Shown: positions 28,751-37,834 of the stretch, piece by piece
How the letters are laid out: every line of letters begins with the position of its first letter
Numbering within the stretch: the first letter of the stretch is position 1
Source: Hadesarchaea archaeon
GTDB lineage: Archaea > Hadarchaeota > Hadarchaeia > Hadarchaeales > Hadarchaeaceae
DNA: 62,624 bases
Assembly (NCBI GenBank): GCA_029259175.1
Contig: JAPDJH010000012.1
Span: 1-62,624 of the forward strand
Direction of reading: 5' to 3'
Program-made: the position numbers and the translations under genes
The notes under the pieces: model-generated
Told to the model about the DNA's origin: nothing
What the model saw: the letters and a program-made list of their open reading frames with translations, nothing else
Database searches by the model: none

Positions 28751-29782
28751 ATGCAGCGACTGTTTTTCTGGCTCTCCGGAGAGCATCCCACTCTGCCCGC
28801 CAGCGAGGTGGTGGGGGCCATCGAAGCGGAGGGCAAGCGATTCCGCATTCTCGAAAAGTATGACTGCGCCTTGGTGCTGGAAACCGATGCCAATCCCCTC
28901 GCTCTGGCCAATAGACTGGCATTCACTAGGCGAATCGGGCTTCACCTGTGGACCTGCGAAGCCGATGAGACACAGATCCTCGCAGCGGTCAGCAACTCTG
29001 ATCTGATTGACCTGATCCCGCGCTCCAAAAGCTTTGCCGTGAAAGTCCACCGGGTAAGACGAAGCGCCCCAGAACTCAACTCGGTGGGACTGGCGGGGAA
29101 GATAGCCGCCGTTTTGAAGCGCGAGGTGGACTTCAAAGCGGATCTGGAAAACCCGGAGGTGGAACTCTTCGCTCTGCTCACGGAGGACGTATGCATCGGC
29201 GGCTTGATCCTAGCGGATGTCGACACCAAAGCGTTCTCGGAGCGGGAGCCGAGCAGGCGTCCCGTCTTCCATCCGAGTTCACTGCCTCCAAAACTTGGGC
29301 GGTGCTTGGTCAACTTGGCTCGCACTCCACGAAGCGGATACTTTCTCGACCCCTTCTGCGGAGTGGGAGGAATCCTCATCGAAGCCGGGCTTATCGGTGC
29401 GCGGGTGGTTGGAATAGACAAAGACCCCGAAATGGTGGAAGGTGCGAAACGCAATTTGGAATGGGCTGGAATCAAAAATTTCGAGGTGCGGGCGGGCGAC
29501 GCGAGAGAACTCGGGGACTTCTCGGTCCAGGCCATTGCCACGGATCCTCCTTACGGCCGGCAGGCGAGCACGCGCGGCTCCGATCTCCCCCAGCTCTACT
29601 CGGACGCGTTGCCGTCCATGGCCGGAGTTCTAGCACCCCACCGGTGGATGTGCGTATCCGCGCCGCAAGGCCTCCCGTTAGAGGACTACGCAAGAGAAGC
29701 GGGGTTGCGGATCGAGGAAAGGCACAACCAAAGAGTGCACAGCACCCTCACGCGGTGCATTTACGTGTTGAAGCGGAAGTGA
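28751..29782 (+). CDS. trmG10: tRNA (guanine(10)-N2)-dimethyltransferase
   Basis: The 343-residue protein dimethylates G10 of tRNA. An N-terminal THUMP-like RNA-binding region (about 1-160) precedes a class I methyltransferase: motif I FLDPFCGVGGILIEAGLIGA, VVGIDKDPEMVEGAKRN, and catalytic motif IV ATDPPYGRQAS. Length matches archaeal Trm-G10. It sits 12 bases after prs and 14 before rnz, so the three are probably co-transcribed. Confidence 0.92.
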   Translation: MQRLFFWLSGEHPTLPASEVVGAIEAEGKRFRILEKYDCALVLETDANPLALANRLAFTRRIGLHLWTCEADETQILAAVSNSDLIDLIPRSKSFAVKVHRVRRSAPELNSVGLAGKIAAVLKREVDFKADLENPEVELFALLTEDVCIGGLILADVDTKAFSEREPSRRPVFHPSSLPPKLGRCLVNLARTPRSGYFLDPFCGVGGILIEAGLIGARVVGIDKDPEMVEGAKRNLEWAGIKNFEVRAGDARELGDFSVQAIATDPPYGRQASTRGSDLPQLYSDALPSMAGVLAPHRWMCVSAPQGLPLEDYAREAGLRIEERHNQRVHSTLTRCIYVLKRK

Positions 29783-29796
29783 GGGGTGGGGAGTCG

Positions 29797-30711
29797 GTGC
29801 AGCTCAAAATCGTGTTCCTCGGAACAACGGGAAGCATCCCCACACCGAAGCGGGGGATGCCGGCCATAGCGATCAAGCGAGGAGGCGAGCTGCTCCTCTT
29901 CGACTGCGGAGAGGGGACCCAGCGCCAGATGGTACGAGCGCACTTGAGCCCTCTGAAGCTCGACGCCATCTTCATAACCCATCTGCACGGGGACCACTTT
30001 CTCGGGCTGGCCGGGCTTGTTCAGACCATGTCACTACAGGACCGGCGAAAGCCGCTCGAAATCTACTGTCCGGCTGGAGAGGGAGAACGCATCCGGACCT
30101 TTCTCCGAATCCCGCACTACACGATCACCTTTGAGGTGCGGGTCAAGGAACTCGTGCCCGGCGCCGAAGTGGTGCGGAACGGTTATCGAATCCTCACCGC
30201 AGAACCGGAACACTCCGTCCCCCAGCTCGCATACGCGCTCGTGGAAGATGAGCGGCCAGGCAAGCTGAATGTCGAGAAAGCCGTTTCACTCGGTGTAGAA
30301 CCAGGACCAGATTTTGCAAAGCTGAAGGCTGGAGAGCCGATCAAGCTCCCCAACGGAAGGGTGGTGAAGCCTGAAGAGGTGGTGGGCCCGCCGAGGCCCG
30401 GAAGAAAAATCGTGTATTCGGGAGACACGCGCCCGGCAGAGAGCATCGTGGAACTGGCGCGGGAGGCCGACGTGCTGATTCACGAGTGCACGCTGGCGGA
30501 GGACTTGAGAGAGAAAGCGGACGAGACCCTTCACTCGACACCCGTGGGGGCGGCAGAGGTGGCGAAGCGGGCCGGCGTGAAGCAGCTCGTGCTGGTACAC
30601 ATAAGCCCGAGGTACGAAGATCCGAAAGTGTTGCTCGAACAGGCACGCGCGGTCTTCCCGAACACCATCGTTGCGGAAGACCTAATGGAACTCGAAATCC
30701 CGTTGAAGTAA
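29797..30711 (+). CDS. rnz: Ribonuclease Z
   Basis: The 304-residue metallo-beta-lactamase-fold nuclease trims the 3' trailer of tRNA precursors. Motifs: IVFLGTTGSIPTPKRGMPAI, FDCGEGTQRQM, metal site FITHLHGDHFLGLAGL, IVYSGDTRPAESI, and VLVHISPRY. GTG 29797 begins exactly at the first strand; the frame stays open 600 bases further upstream inside trmG10, which is not coding here. Together with trmG10 it makes a tRNA maturation pair. Confidence 0.95.
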   Translation: MQLKIVFLGTTGSIPTPKRGMPAIAIKRGGELLLFDCGEGTQRQMVRAHLSPLKLDAIFITHLHGDHFLGLAGLVQTMSLQDRRKPLEIYCPAGEGERIRTFLRIPHYTITFEVRVKELVPGAEVVRNGYRILTAEPEHSVPQLAYALVEDERPGKLNVEKAVSLGVEPGPDFAKLKAGEPIKLPNGRVVKPEEVVGPPRPGRKIVYSGDTRPAESIVELAREADVLIHECTLAEDLREKADETLHSTPVGAAEVAKRAGVKQLVLVHISPRYEDPKVLLEQARAVFPNTIVAEDLMELEIPLK

Positions 30712-30814
30712 TATAACTCGTCAGTCCCTTCTCAACCTTCATCAATATCGCTTTTAGTTCTCAGGACACAGAAGAAGCATTACTAGTTGATGGATAGTGT
30801 GACACTATTCGAGA

Positions 30815-31428
30815 TCAGCTCCAATTTCTGACCGATTGGGGCTGAGTGTGCTGATCAGAAATTTTTACTCCTTCTTTTTTTGGCCGAGCTTTTTCTATTA
30901 TTTGGAGAACTTCATACGGATTGGGGACATATCGGAACGCCACACCCATGCCACCCGGACCTCCAGCTCTCCAACCTGTGCCCCATCCAAAACCAGCCAC
31001 TCTTGCGCTTATTGTGCCTGTACCGGCTATCTTGTCGAAAAATCCAATATGCACGACCAAGTCTTGAACTTTATCCCACTCAACCGAACTGTAACTTCTA
31101 CCAATAAAACCTCCAAATTGGATAAGCCTTTCATTAGTCACCGCATATTCAGCCAAGTTATACCTGCGCTTCGCAAATAGAATCAATATGATCAGTATCA
31201 AGAAGAAGAAACCCCCTATAAGAGCAAGTGTCGTGGCAAAGCCCCAAGTGTGACTGACTACAGCCAATATCCAAACTCCAAAGAATAAGGTGAAAAATAG
31301 AGCTCCTATAATTGAACCAAGAATGTGAGCAATCATGAAAGCTGTTTTTTGGGTTTACCTACCCAAATTAATCTCTCATTTTCTCTCAATAATTTCTGAA
31401 GAAGCAACGAAGCTTCTTGGTGTGCCAT
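30815..31428 (-). pseudogene. bPH2-domain membrane protein with a single-base frameshift
   Basis: The intact part (30815-31336, 173 residues) has two membrane spans (about 5-30 and 36-53) and a PH-like bPH2 domain (AEYAVTNERLIQFGGFIGR, VEWDKVQDLVV). Upstream, in another frame, lies the expected start: ATG 31428 gives MAHQEASLLLQKLL and RENERLIWVGKPKK, typical of the N-terminus of this family. One extra base in the six-T run at 31346-31351 would join the two into one protein. So the gene is either broken by homopolymer slippage or the base was lost in sequencing. The short form may still be made from its own ATG 31336. Confidence 0.65.
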
Positions 31429-31653
31429 CATCCATAGTTTTGTTCGTAAGCTTTCTTAAAAAATTATGTATGTATGGATTTGTCGAACAACCAACTAACA
31501 AAATCTGGTAGAACTTGGTTCCGTTCGAATAGGGAGGGGCTCAGACCGAAGGGTTCGATCATCAAATCTCTTGACCCTCTTCTCTTCATCGCCCTAAAAA
31601 CAGTGGATGGTTGCGGTTAAAGTATTAACTGAAAAACAACACGAGTCGAAAGA
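31429..31653. other. Intergenic, A/T-rich, no gene seen
   Basis: This interval separates the PH-domain gene from the end of npdG. It holds A/T-rich stretches and no convincing coding sequence or RNA gene; a promoter for the PH-domain gene likely lies near 31455-31470 (TTTTTTAAG-like on the minus strand). Confidence 0.4.
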
Positions 31654-32304
31654 TCAGATCCCCTCAAACCGTATGCTCACCCCGGGAACACGATACCTGC
31701 GCGTGAGCTCGATCAGCAGGGCCACCGTGGACTCCACCAGCCGGCTGTTCCGGAGCGGACCACCGTCGATCGGCCGCATTCCCGGGATGAGGCGGATGAG
31801 CTCCGTCACGCGGCGCTTCGCCTCCTCATCATCGCCACAAATCACCACATCGCACGGGACCGGGCCCTGCTGCTGGAGCTGCTTCGCCCCGACCGTGTGA
31901 AAGGCCGACACCACCCTGCACTGGGGGAGCAAGCGAGCCACTTCTTCTGCCGCCGAGCCCGATGGGGGCGGGTCGTAGAAAATCCCCTCGCGGGTGAACC
32001 GCAGCGGAACGATCACGCTGAGGATTATTTTCTGCGGTGAGAGCGCCGGGCGTATCTCCTCCACGATGGATTCTAGACTGTGGAAGGGAATGCTCAGCAC
32101 TACGAGATCCGCCGCCTCAGCGGCCTGCCGGTTAGTGGCCCCCACTACCTTCCTTCCCGAGCGACTCGAGAGCTCGCGCGCTATCCGCTCGGCCTTCTCT
32201 CTCGACCGCGACCCGATCACAATCTTTTCCCCCGCTGCCGCCCAGTGCACTATCAGGCCACGACCGAGTTCCCCGGTACCACCTATGACCGCGATTCCGC
32301 CCAT
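31654..32304 (-). CDS. npdG: F420-dependent NADP oxidoreductase
   Basis: The 216-residue enzyme passes hydride between reduced coenzyme F420 and NADP. The Rossmann start is IAVIGGTGELGRGL, followed by IVIGSRSREKAERIA (NADP phosphate-binding Ser/Arg), VVLSIPFHSL, VSAFHTVGAKQLQQ and VVICGDDEEAKRRV. ATG 32304 gives the family N-terminus; the open frame runs further, to 32445, without similarity. It implies the organism makes F420. Confidence 0.9.
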   Translation of the reverse strand: MGGIAVIGGTGELGRGLIVHWAAAGEKIVIGSRSREKAERIARELSSRSGRKVVGATNRQAAEAADLVVLSIPFHSLESIVEEIRPALSPQKIILSVIVPLRFTREGIFYDPPPSGSAAEEVARLLPQCRVVSAFHTVGAKQLQQQGPVPCDVVICGDDEEAKRRVTELIRLIPGMRPIDGGPLRNSRLVESTVALLIELTRRYRVPGVSIRFEGI

Positions 32305-32340
32305 GAGTACCCACAAATATCTGGGCTCCGACTTAAATCT

Positions 32341-32718
32341 GTGAAGCGTGTCCTGCTGTGGCTGCTCCCCGTGGTGGACGTCTTCAAGCTCCGTCGGATT
32401 CTGGAGTACTACCGCTCGATAGGGGTGCGGGTTCCGCTCAGACACGCGAAGCTCGGACTGGTAGAGCGCTGGGTGGGCTACTTACCAGCGGGGATGGCGA
32501 CCGGATGGATTCTAAACTTCCCAGCCGCTGTACTCATCATACTTGCCGCGTTCGCGATTGCGGGACCCCCAGAGCTGCTTCTCATGGCGCGAGGAGTCGC
32601 TCCGTGGAAGTTCTTCCATGGGCAGCCGCTACGAACGATTTGCACGGTCTTTCTCTTGGAGGCGTACAATGCCGCGGGATACTTTCTGCTCGGAGCGTTG
32701 ATCGGTAGTGTGCTTTAA
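32341..32718 (+). CDS. Small membrane protein, family unknown
   Basis: This 125-residue protein, starting at GTG 32341, has a basic N-terminus (KRVLLWLLPVVDVFKLRRI), a short amphipathic region, and two strong membrane spans (about residues 60-82 and 103-123). The final segment (FLLEAYNAAGYFLLGALIG) is Gly/Ala-rich. I do not recognise it. It is divergent from npdG with about 36 bases between the starts. Confidence 0.55.
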   Translation: MKRVLLWLLPVVDVFKLRRILEYYRSIGVRVPLRHAKLGLVERWVGYLPAGMATGWILNFPAAVLIILAAFAIAGPPELLLMARGVAPWKFFHGQPLRTICTVFLLEAYNAAGYFLLGALIGSVL

Positions 32719-32792
32719 CACTGGAGATTGTCGCTTGCTTTTTAGAATATGTGTGCACAACTTCTCACACTCAAGGGGAACGCAAATCCTGA

Positions 32793-33200
32793 TCACGGAT
32801 AGGAGATCTCGGCCACCGGCTGTCCGTCCCGCGTTCGCGGCGCCAAGTAGTCGATGAGCCGCTCCAGATCGGGGGCCTCGAGTTCTACCATGATGGGGCC
32901 GAGCGGACTCTCCCCATCAGTGAAGCTGAGCTTTCCCACGAAAGCCGCCTGCTTGTTGAGGGCAAAACACGTTCGGTTGTCTGTTTTGTTCCGGAAGAGG
33001 ACCGACCGCGCCGTGTCCAGTATTTGGTGAGCCCTGAGCAGCTGGTGGATGCGGGAAAGTGCTGAGGGATCCGAGCTTTCTCCGAGCAAACGATCGCCCT
33101 CACGCGCAAACTCCAGCTGAGGGAAAAGGTTGCGCAGCGCCCGCTTGACCTTCTCCTCTGATTCCGAGGGGTGTACCGCAGTCCAGACCCTGAGTCTCAC
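32793..33200 (-). CDS. UPF0201 (DUF54) family protein
   Basis: The 135-residue archaeal protein (MRLRVWTAVHPSESEEKVKRALRN ... ILDTARSVLFRNK ... FVGKLSFTDGESPLGPIMVEL) belongs to the conserved UPF0201 family, whose fold resembles RNA-binding dRRM-like proteins. Its GTG start overlaps the UPF0200 gene by four bases, a pairing often seen in archaea, so the two probably act together in an unidentified, perhaps RNA-related, task. Confidence 0.88.
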   Translation of the reverse strand: MRLRVWTAVHPSESEEKVKRALRNLFPQLEFAREGDRLLGESSDPSALSRIHQLLRAHQILDTARSVLFRNKTDNRTCFALNKQAAFVGKLSFTDGESPLGPIMVELEAPDLERLIDYLAPRTRDGQPVAEISYP

Positions 33201-33757
33201 CCAACCACCTTGCGGAAGAGCTCCGAAACCCGCGCGCGGAGGTCGTCCAGCGATCCCTCATTCACTATGAGTTCGTCCGCCAAAGCGATCGCCTCTCCCA
33301 TTCCCCATCCGAGTTCCCGGCGGTCCTTCTCGTCAAATCGTTCAGGAGTTGGTGCATCGTCGGCTCTGGCACGCGCGGCTATGCGGGCATAGCGTATGGA
33401 GCGCCGGGCCCACACGGCCCAGAGGTGAAAGCGGTTGCCGAAGGCCTTGCGGAACTCCTCCACCTCGGCGAGCCCGCGAATTCCGTCCACAACCACAGCT
33501 GGCCTACCAACACCCTGCTCCTCAATCAGGGCCACGCACCGCTTTGCGATCGCACCCATGCCCTCGCGCTCACGGAGTTCGTTGGCAAGCTTGGCGACGT
33601 TCTGCTCGGTTATCTCCTCGCCGCGCCGTCTCAGTTCGTTCCACACCACATCCCCCATGCGGACACGGGGGACGCCAAACTCCGCGAGCACCTTCGCTAT
33701 TTCCGTCTTTCCCGATCCCTGCAGCCCCACGAGGCCGATCACTTGAAACGACATCAC
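33197..33757 (-). CDS. UPF0200 family P-loop kinase-like protein
   Basis: The 186-residue protein has Walker A GLVGLQGSGKTEIAKV at residues 8-23, a RMGDVVWNELRRRG region, and PAVVVDGIRGLAEVEEFR, an adenylate-kinase/dephospho-CoA-kinase-like pattern. The substrate is unknown. It overlaps UPF0201 downstream and the RAM-domain gene upstream, each by four bases, giving a tight three-gene operon. Confidence 0.88.
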   Translation of the reverse strand: MMSFQVIGLVGLQGSGKTEIAKVLAEFGVPRVRMGDVVWNELRRRGEEITEQNVAKLANELREREGMGAIAKRCVALIEEQGVGRPAVVVDGIRGLAEVEEFRKAFGNRFHLWAVWARRSIRYARIAARARADDAPTPERFDEKDRRELGWGMGEAIALADELIVNEGSLDDLRARVSELFRKVVG

Positions 33758-33987
33758 AACTCGACCACGATCAGCGTTGTGGTGTTGGTGACCCCGGGGA
33801 TTCCGCGGATCTCGCCGAAGACGGTCTTGGTCAGCTTTTCGAGCGAGTCCACCTCTATCCGCGCCACGATATCATAGGGTCCAGCCACTGCTTCTGCCAG
33901 CTTCACGCCTTCGATTTGCTTGACGCGCTCAAAAACTTCGGCCGTCTTTCCGGGCTCAGCTGAGATCAAGCTGTACGCCTTCACCAT
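33754..33987 (-). CDS. Lrp/AsnC ligand-binding (RAM) domain protein
   Basis: This 77-residue protein is a stand-alone RAM domain: AYSLISAEPGKTAEVFERVK, AVAGPYDIVARIEVDSLEKL and TTTLIVVEL. It lacks the helix-turn-helix of Lrp regulators, so it would sense small molecules, often amino acids, or modulate an Lrp partner by co-assembly. It begins the UPF0200-UPF0201 operon. Confidence 0.9.
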   Translation of the reverse strand: MVKAYSLISAEPGKTAEVFERVKQIEGVKLAEAVAGPYDIVARIEVDSLEKLTKTVFGEIRGIPGVTNTTTLIVVEL

Positions 33988-34088
33988 ATGCCTCTTTCAC
34001 CTCAATCCCTCATCTCGCTTCATCTATAAACCATTTTGTGTGCTCAGAAAGAGAGCACACTAAATAGGAGAATCACCAGTGATGTCTG

Positions 34089-34484
34089 ATGGATCCGCTC
34101 ATTCGTCTGAGCGCGCTCACGGTGCTGGGGGCGCTGATTTTCGTCGGAAGTCTCTGGTTGCCGTGGGAGGGATACCGCGGTGTTATGCTCGGCGCCGGGT
34201 GGAGGGTGGTCTCTCTGCTTCCCGTGCTCCCATACGCTCCGGTTTTCGGGGCCGCGGTGGGAGCCGCTGGAGCCCTGCTCGGAGTTTTCAACTTGGTTAG
34301 CGCGCGGATCCTGAAGCTGATTCTGTGGATCGGATTCCTCCTCTTGCTACTGGGACGGCTCGCCAGTCTTTACCAGCTCGACCGGCTCCTGAGCGACGGC
34401 TTCGAGAGTGTAGAGCGGGGCGGCGTGGGTTCTGTTGGAGCCATCATCGGACTCGCGGGAATGCGAAAAATGGCGAAACGGTAA
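34089..34484 (+). CDS. Small multi-span membrane protein
   Basis: The 131-residue protein has three likely membrane spans (about residues 5-26, 48-73 and 77-95) and a weaker Gly-rich one at 110-125 ending with a basic tail. I recognise no family. It converges with the phosphohexomutase gene, with stops six bases apart, and a TAAATAGG box lies near 34058. Confidence 0.55.
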   Translation: MDPLIRLSALTVLGALIFVGSLWLPWEGYRGVMLGAGWRVVSLLPVLPYAPVFGAAVGAAGALLGVFNLVSARILKLILWIGFLLLLLGRLASLYQLDRLLSDGFESVERGGVGSVGAIIGLAGMRKMAKR

Positions 34485-34490
34485 TCCCGC

Positions 34491-35852
34491 TCAGATGCTC
34501 GAGAGAAAGCGCTTGGCCTCCCCCACAACCAGTTGCTTCAGCTCCTCCAGTCTCTGCTGCGATCTAGCCTCCACCACCACACGGGCTTTCGGCTCGGTTC
34601 CGGAAACGCGGACCAACACCCAGCTCCGATCTCTGAACTCCAGTCTCAGCCCGTCTACGTCTATCATCCTCGCCACGTCGCTGAACGTGTTCAGGAGGTA
34701 TCGGCGCATGTGCTCCATGAAGCGCTGTTTTTGCTCGTTGGGGCACCGAAAGTCCTCGTGGTAGAAGGGATAATCGGGAACGCGCTCGGCAAATATCTGG
34801 GACACCGGCTTGGACTCGCTCGCAACCAGCTCAACCAGCTTGGCGGCCGTGAACACCCCGTCGGCCCAAGGGCCGTGATCGAGGAACACCAGCTTGCCCG
34901 GCTCGCCCGCAAAACAGGCGTTGTGCTTCCGCATCTCCTCGGTGAAGCGGCCCAGGGGAACACGGATCACTCGTCCCCCGGTGCGCTCCACCACCTCCTC
35001 GATCGCGAGCGAGGTGTTCACGCTGGTCACCACCGTGCCGCCGCCAGCTCTGCTCGCCACCTGCTCAGCAAAGAGGGCTATGAGAGCATCGTGCTTGATG
35101 AATTCGCCACGCTCGTTCACCGCCGCCACCCGGTCAGCATCCCCGTCATGGGCGATTCCGAGATCGGCGCCTACTGCTCGGACCACTCGCATCAGATCCT
35201 TCAGATTCCACGGCTGCGGCTCCGGCGGGCGTCCTGGGAAGTGACCGTCGGGGTGGGCGTTAAGGGCTATCACCTGACATCCGAGCATGCGGAGGAGTAG
35301 AGGAGTCACGTAGGAAGCCGCGCCGTTCGCACAGTCCACCACCACTCGCAGCCCGCGCTCTACTTGGACCTCATTGGCCATCGCGTCGATATACTCCGAA
35401 ACCATGGCAATCCGGCTCACTCGCTTTATACTCTTCCAGTCGGCTCGTTGGGGCTGGCGGTCCAAAACCAGCTCCTCGATCGCGAGCTCGTCCTCGGAGG
35501 TGAACTCGGAGCCGTCACCGTGGTAGAAAGCGATTCCGTTATCCGGGGGTGGATTGTGTGAGGCGGTTATCATGGCGCCAGCATCGGCTTTGAGAGTTCT
35601 GGTCGCAAAGGCCACGCAGGGGGAGGGAACCAAACCAATCTCTATCACCTCAGCCCCTCCGGCGAGCGCGCCAGCGGTGAAAGAGCGCGCCAACATTTCG
35701 CTGGAGGTGCGGGTGTCCCATCCGACAACCACCGTGCTGCGCCCGCAATACTCCGCCAGTGCTAGGCCGAGGCGGAACAACAGTTCGGGTGTCACTTTCG
35801 AAGCAATCGGACCCCTTATCCCGCGCGTTCCGAAAAGACGCTTCTCGGGCAC
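34491..35852 (-). CDS. glmM: Phosphoglucosamine/phosphomannomutase
   Basis: The 453-residue alpha-D-phosphohexomutase moves phosphate between positions 1 and 6 of a sugar, feeding UDP-GlcNAc or GDP-mannose synthesis for glycans. The catalytic phosphoserine is Ser98 in TASHNPPPDNG, the metal loop is DGDADR (236-241), and the phosphate-binding loop RVSGTEPKARV lies near the C-terminus. The sugar-binding loop reads FAGEPGKLVFLDHGPWADG, unlike the usual GEQSGH/GEPSGH. GlcN-1-P is the likeliest substrate, but mannose or glucose forms are not excluded. Confidence 0.88.
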   Translation of the reverse strand: MPEKRLFGTRGIRGPIASKVTPELLFRLGLALAEYCGRSTVVVGWDTRTSSEMLARSFTAGALAGGAEVIEIGLVPSPCVAFATRTLKADAGAMITASHNPPPDNGIAFYHGDGSEFTSEDELAIEELVLDRQPQRADWKSIKRVSRIAMVSEYIDAMANEVQVERGLRVVVDCANGAASYVTPLLLRMLGCQVIALNAHPDGHFPGRPPEPQPWNLKDLMRVVRAVGADLGIAHDGDADRVAAVNERGEFIKHDALIALFAEQVASRAGGGTVVTSVNTSLAIEEVVERTGGRVIRVPLGRFTEEMRKHNACFAGEPGKLVFLDHGPWADGVFTAAKLVELVASESKPVSQIFAERVPDYPFYHEDFRCPNEQKQRFMEHMRRYLLNTFSDVARMIDVDGLRLEFRDRSWVLVRVSGTEPKARVVVEARSQQRLEELKQLVVGEAKRFLSSI

Positions 35853-35874
35853 TCTCGCTCACCGCTCCGTGGAA

Positions 35875-37707
35875 CTATTGTTCCAAGAGTTCTGGAATCC
35901 CCAGTTCCTTAAGTTTTTCCTCGGTCGGCTTTCCGTTCGAATCCCACCCGCGCAGCCGGTAGTACTCGTCAAGCATCCGATTGAGGACCTCGGGCGTGAG
36001 TCGTGATTCCGGGAATTCCGGCAGGGGCTCAGAAAGCAATCGTGGGGGCAGGGTATCGTCCTTGCGCGAGATCCCATCACGAACAGCTATTAGCCGCTCG
36101 AGATTGTAGATGCGCTCCCCTATCCGGAGGAGTTCTGACTCGCTGAGCGACCAGCCGGTGATCACCCGCAACATCTCTCTCAGCTCGGGCAGGTGGATGA
36201 CTCTGGTTCCAAACACGCACACACCCATCGAGTCCACCACGGCGCGCTCGTTCTGCAGCCGGATGACGAGCTCTGCCTTTCCCTCGGCTGAAAACCTGTC
36301 ATATTCTCCCCGCAGGATTTCGGCACCGATAGTCCACGCTTTCAAATGGCATGCTCCACGGCACGACGTGGCGTACGCGAGAGCCATGCCCCAAGCGCCG
36401 CGCGGGTCGTAGGCGGGGATCTCGCTGCCCTTGACGTGCACGGCAAAACGGGCCGCATCCCCTCCTATGCGCTCGGCGGCTTTGGCCACGCCCTCAGCTA
36501 GCACGTCACCCACTCCGCGCCTAAAAGTGATGCGCTCCAAGAGCGGAAGAATGACCTCGTGATTGCCGAAGCGCACGTCCAGATCTCTCACTCTGAGCAA
36601 GCCGCGCTCTGCGCATTCCATTGCGAATCCGATCACGTTGCCGGCAGAGATCGTGTCTAAGCCATAGCGGTCGCACCACAGATTGGCAGCGGCTATGACG
36701 TCTAAGCGAGCCACGCCGCACTGCGGACCGAAGCTCCAGATGGTCTCATACTCGGGGCCGTCGACCACGGTACCGGCATAGGGGCCCGATTCCACCTCGC
36801 TGAGCTTGCCGCTTGCAATCGTGCAGGCGTAGCACGCGGTGTCGCGCTTGACGAGTTCCTCTCTCATGCGCTGAGCCGTGAGGTGATCGGCCCCCTGAAA
36901 GCTGCCCTGCTGGAAGTTGCGGGTCGGCCACATCCGCGCCTCGTTTATTGGACCCACGAACTGAGGGGTGCCCCACTTGGAGAAATTCTGAACGAGTTCG
37001 TTCGTGCGGACTTGCTCGCGCAAATCTGCCAGCAACTGCATAAAGCCCTCCTCGTCGGCCACTTCCACGTTTCCACTGCCTACCACAGCGATGGCCTTCA
37101 ACCGCTTGGCACCCATCACGGCTCCGCCGCCTCCGCGCCCATAAGCCCCAGGACGCCCTCCGCCGGTGAGATCCGTGACCACGCAGGCGAAACGCACGAG
37201 GTGCTCGCCGGCCGGGCCGATGGACGCCACTGCGGCTCGGGGTGTTGAAAGCTCGCGCCTGATGTGACGCTCGGTCTCGTCGACGGGGAGACCCCACAGC
37301 TCCGACGCGTCTCGGAACTCGATACTCTCTCGGGTCACGCAGAGCCAAATGGGGCGATCTGCCTGTCCGGTTACAACAAGAGCGTCGACTCCGGCAAATT
37401 TGAGTTCGGCTCCAAAAAACCCACCGGCTGAAGAACAGAGATAGGTTCCGGTGAGGGGGGACTTGGTGATGAGTTCGGATCTCGCACAGGCGGGCAAAGG
37501 GGTTCCGGTTGCGGGCCCTGTGGCGAAGATTAGTGGATTAGAGGATTCGAATGGATCTGCGCCGGGAGGGAGAGCGCGCCAGAGCAGGGCGGCGCCTAGA
37601 CCCCTTCCACCTATGAAGGCTTTAGCAAGTCGTTCTGGTGTTTCTGAGACCGTGAACGAGCGTTTTGATAGATCCGCCGTGAGAATCCAGCCCCCGTAGC
37701 CAAACAT
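35875..37707 (-). CDS. aor: Aldehyde:ferredoxin oxidoreductase, cluster-ligand variant
   Basis: The 610-residue tungstopterin enzyme oxidises aldehydes to acids, passing electrons to ferredoxin. N-terminal domain: FIGGRGLGAALLW, FATGPATGTPLPACARSELITKSPLTG, then pterin-binding DYN-like loops and EYETIWSFGPQCGV. The iron-sulfur cluster normally has C-x2-C-x3-C plus a distal Cys. Here the cluster reads C292-x2-C295-x3-S299, with the third Cys replaced by Ser (codon AGC), while the fourth, Cys497 (DSMGVCVFG), is present. The cluster may be Ser-ligated, three-iron or absent. It is transcribed alone, convergent with nothing and divergent from pdxT. Confidence 0.92.
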   Translation of the reverse strand: MFGYGGWILTADLSKRSFTVSETPERLAKAFIGGRGLGAALLWRALPPGADPFESSNPLIFATGPATGTPLPACARSELITKSPLTGTYLCSSAGGFFGAELKFAGVDALVVTGQADRPIWLCVTRESIEFRDASELWGLPVDETERHIRRELSTPRAAVASIGPAGEHLVRFACVVTDLTGGGRPGAYGRGGGGAVMGAKRLKAIAVVGSGNVEVADEEGFMQLLADLREQVRTNELVQNFSKWGTPQFVGPINEARMWPTRNFQQGSFQGADHLTAQRMREELVKRDTACYACTIASGKLSEVESGPYAGTVVDGPEYETIWSFGPQCGVARLDVIAAANLWCDRYGLDTISAGNVIGFAMECAERGLLRVRDLDVRFGNHEVILPLLERITFRRGVGDVLAEGVAKAAERIGGDAARFAVHVKGSEIPAYDPRGAWGMALAYATSCRGACHLKAWTIGAEILRGEYDRFSAEGKAELVIRLQNERAVVDSMGVCVFGTRVIHLPELREMLRVITGWSLSESELLRIGERIYNLERLIAVRDGISRKDDTLPPRLLSEPLPEFPESRLTPEVLNRMLDEYYRLRGWDSNGKPTEEKLKELGIPELLEQ

Positions 37708-37834
37708 CGAATATGATTGTTCGGGTGCGATTTAACCGTTTAGTGTGTGTTGGCGGCGTAGAGGTCTTGACACACCGCCGCCGCACGGTGAGGAATTAAA
37801 AAATCATATTGGAAAAACTGAGATGGAGAGCCCT

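Noticed and set aside
27959..29050. 363-aa minus-strand frame opposite prs and trmG10
   Set aside because: It spans two well-identified genes antisense and has no coherent domain.
29191..29796. Long N-terminal extension of RNase Z
   Set aside because: It lies inside trmG10 in another frame; the enzyme fold begins exactly at GTG 29797.
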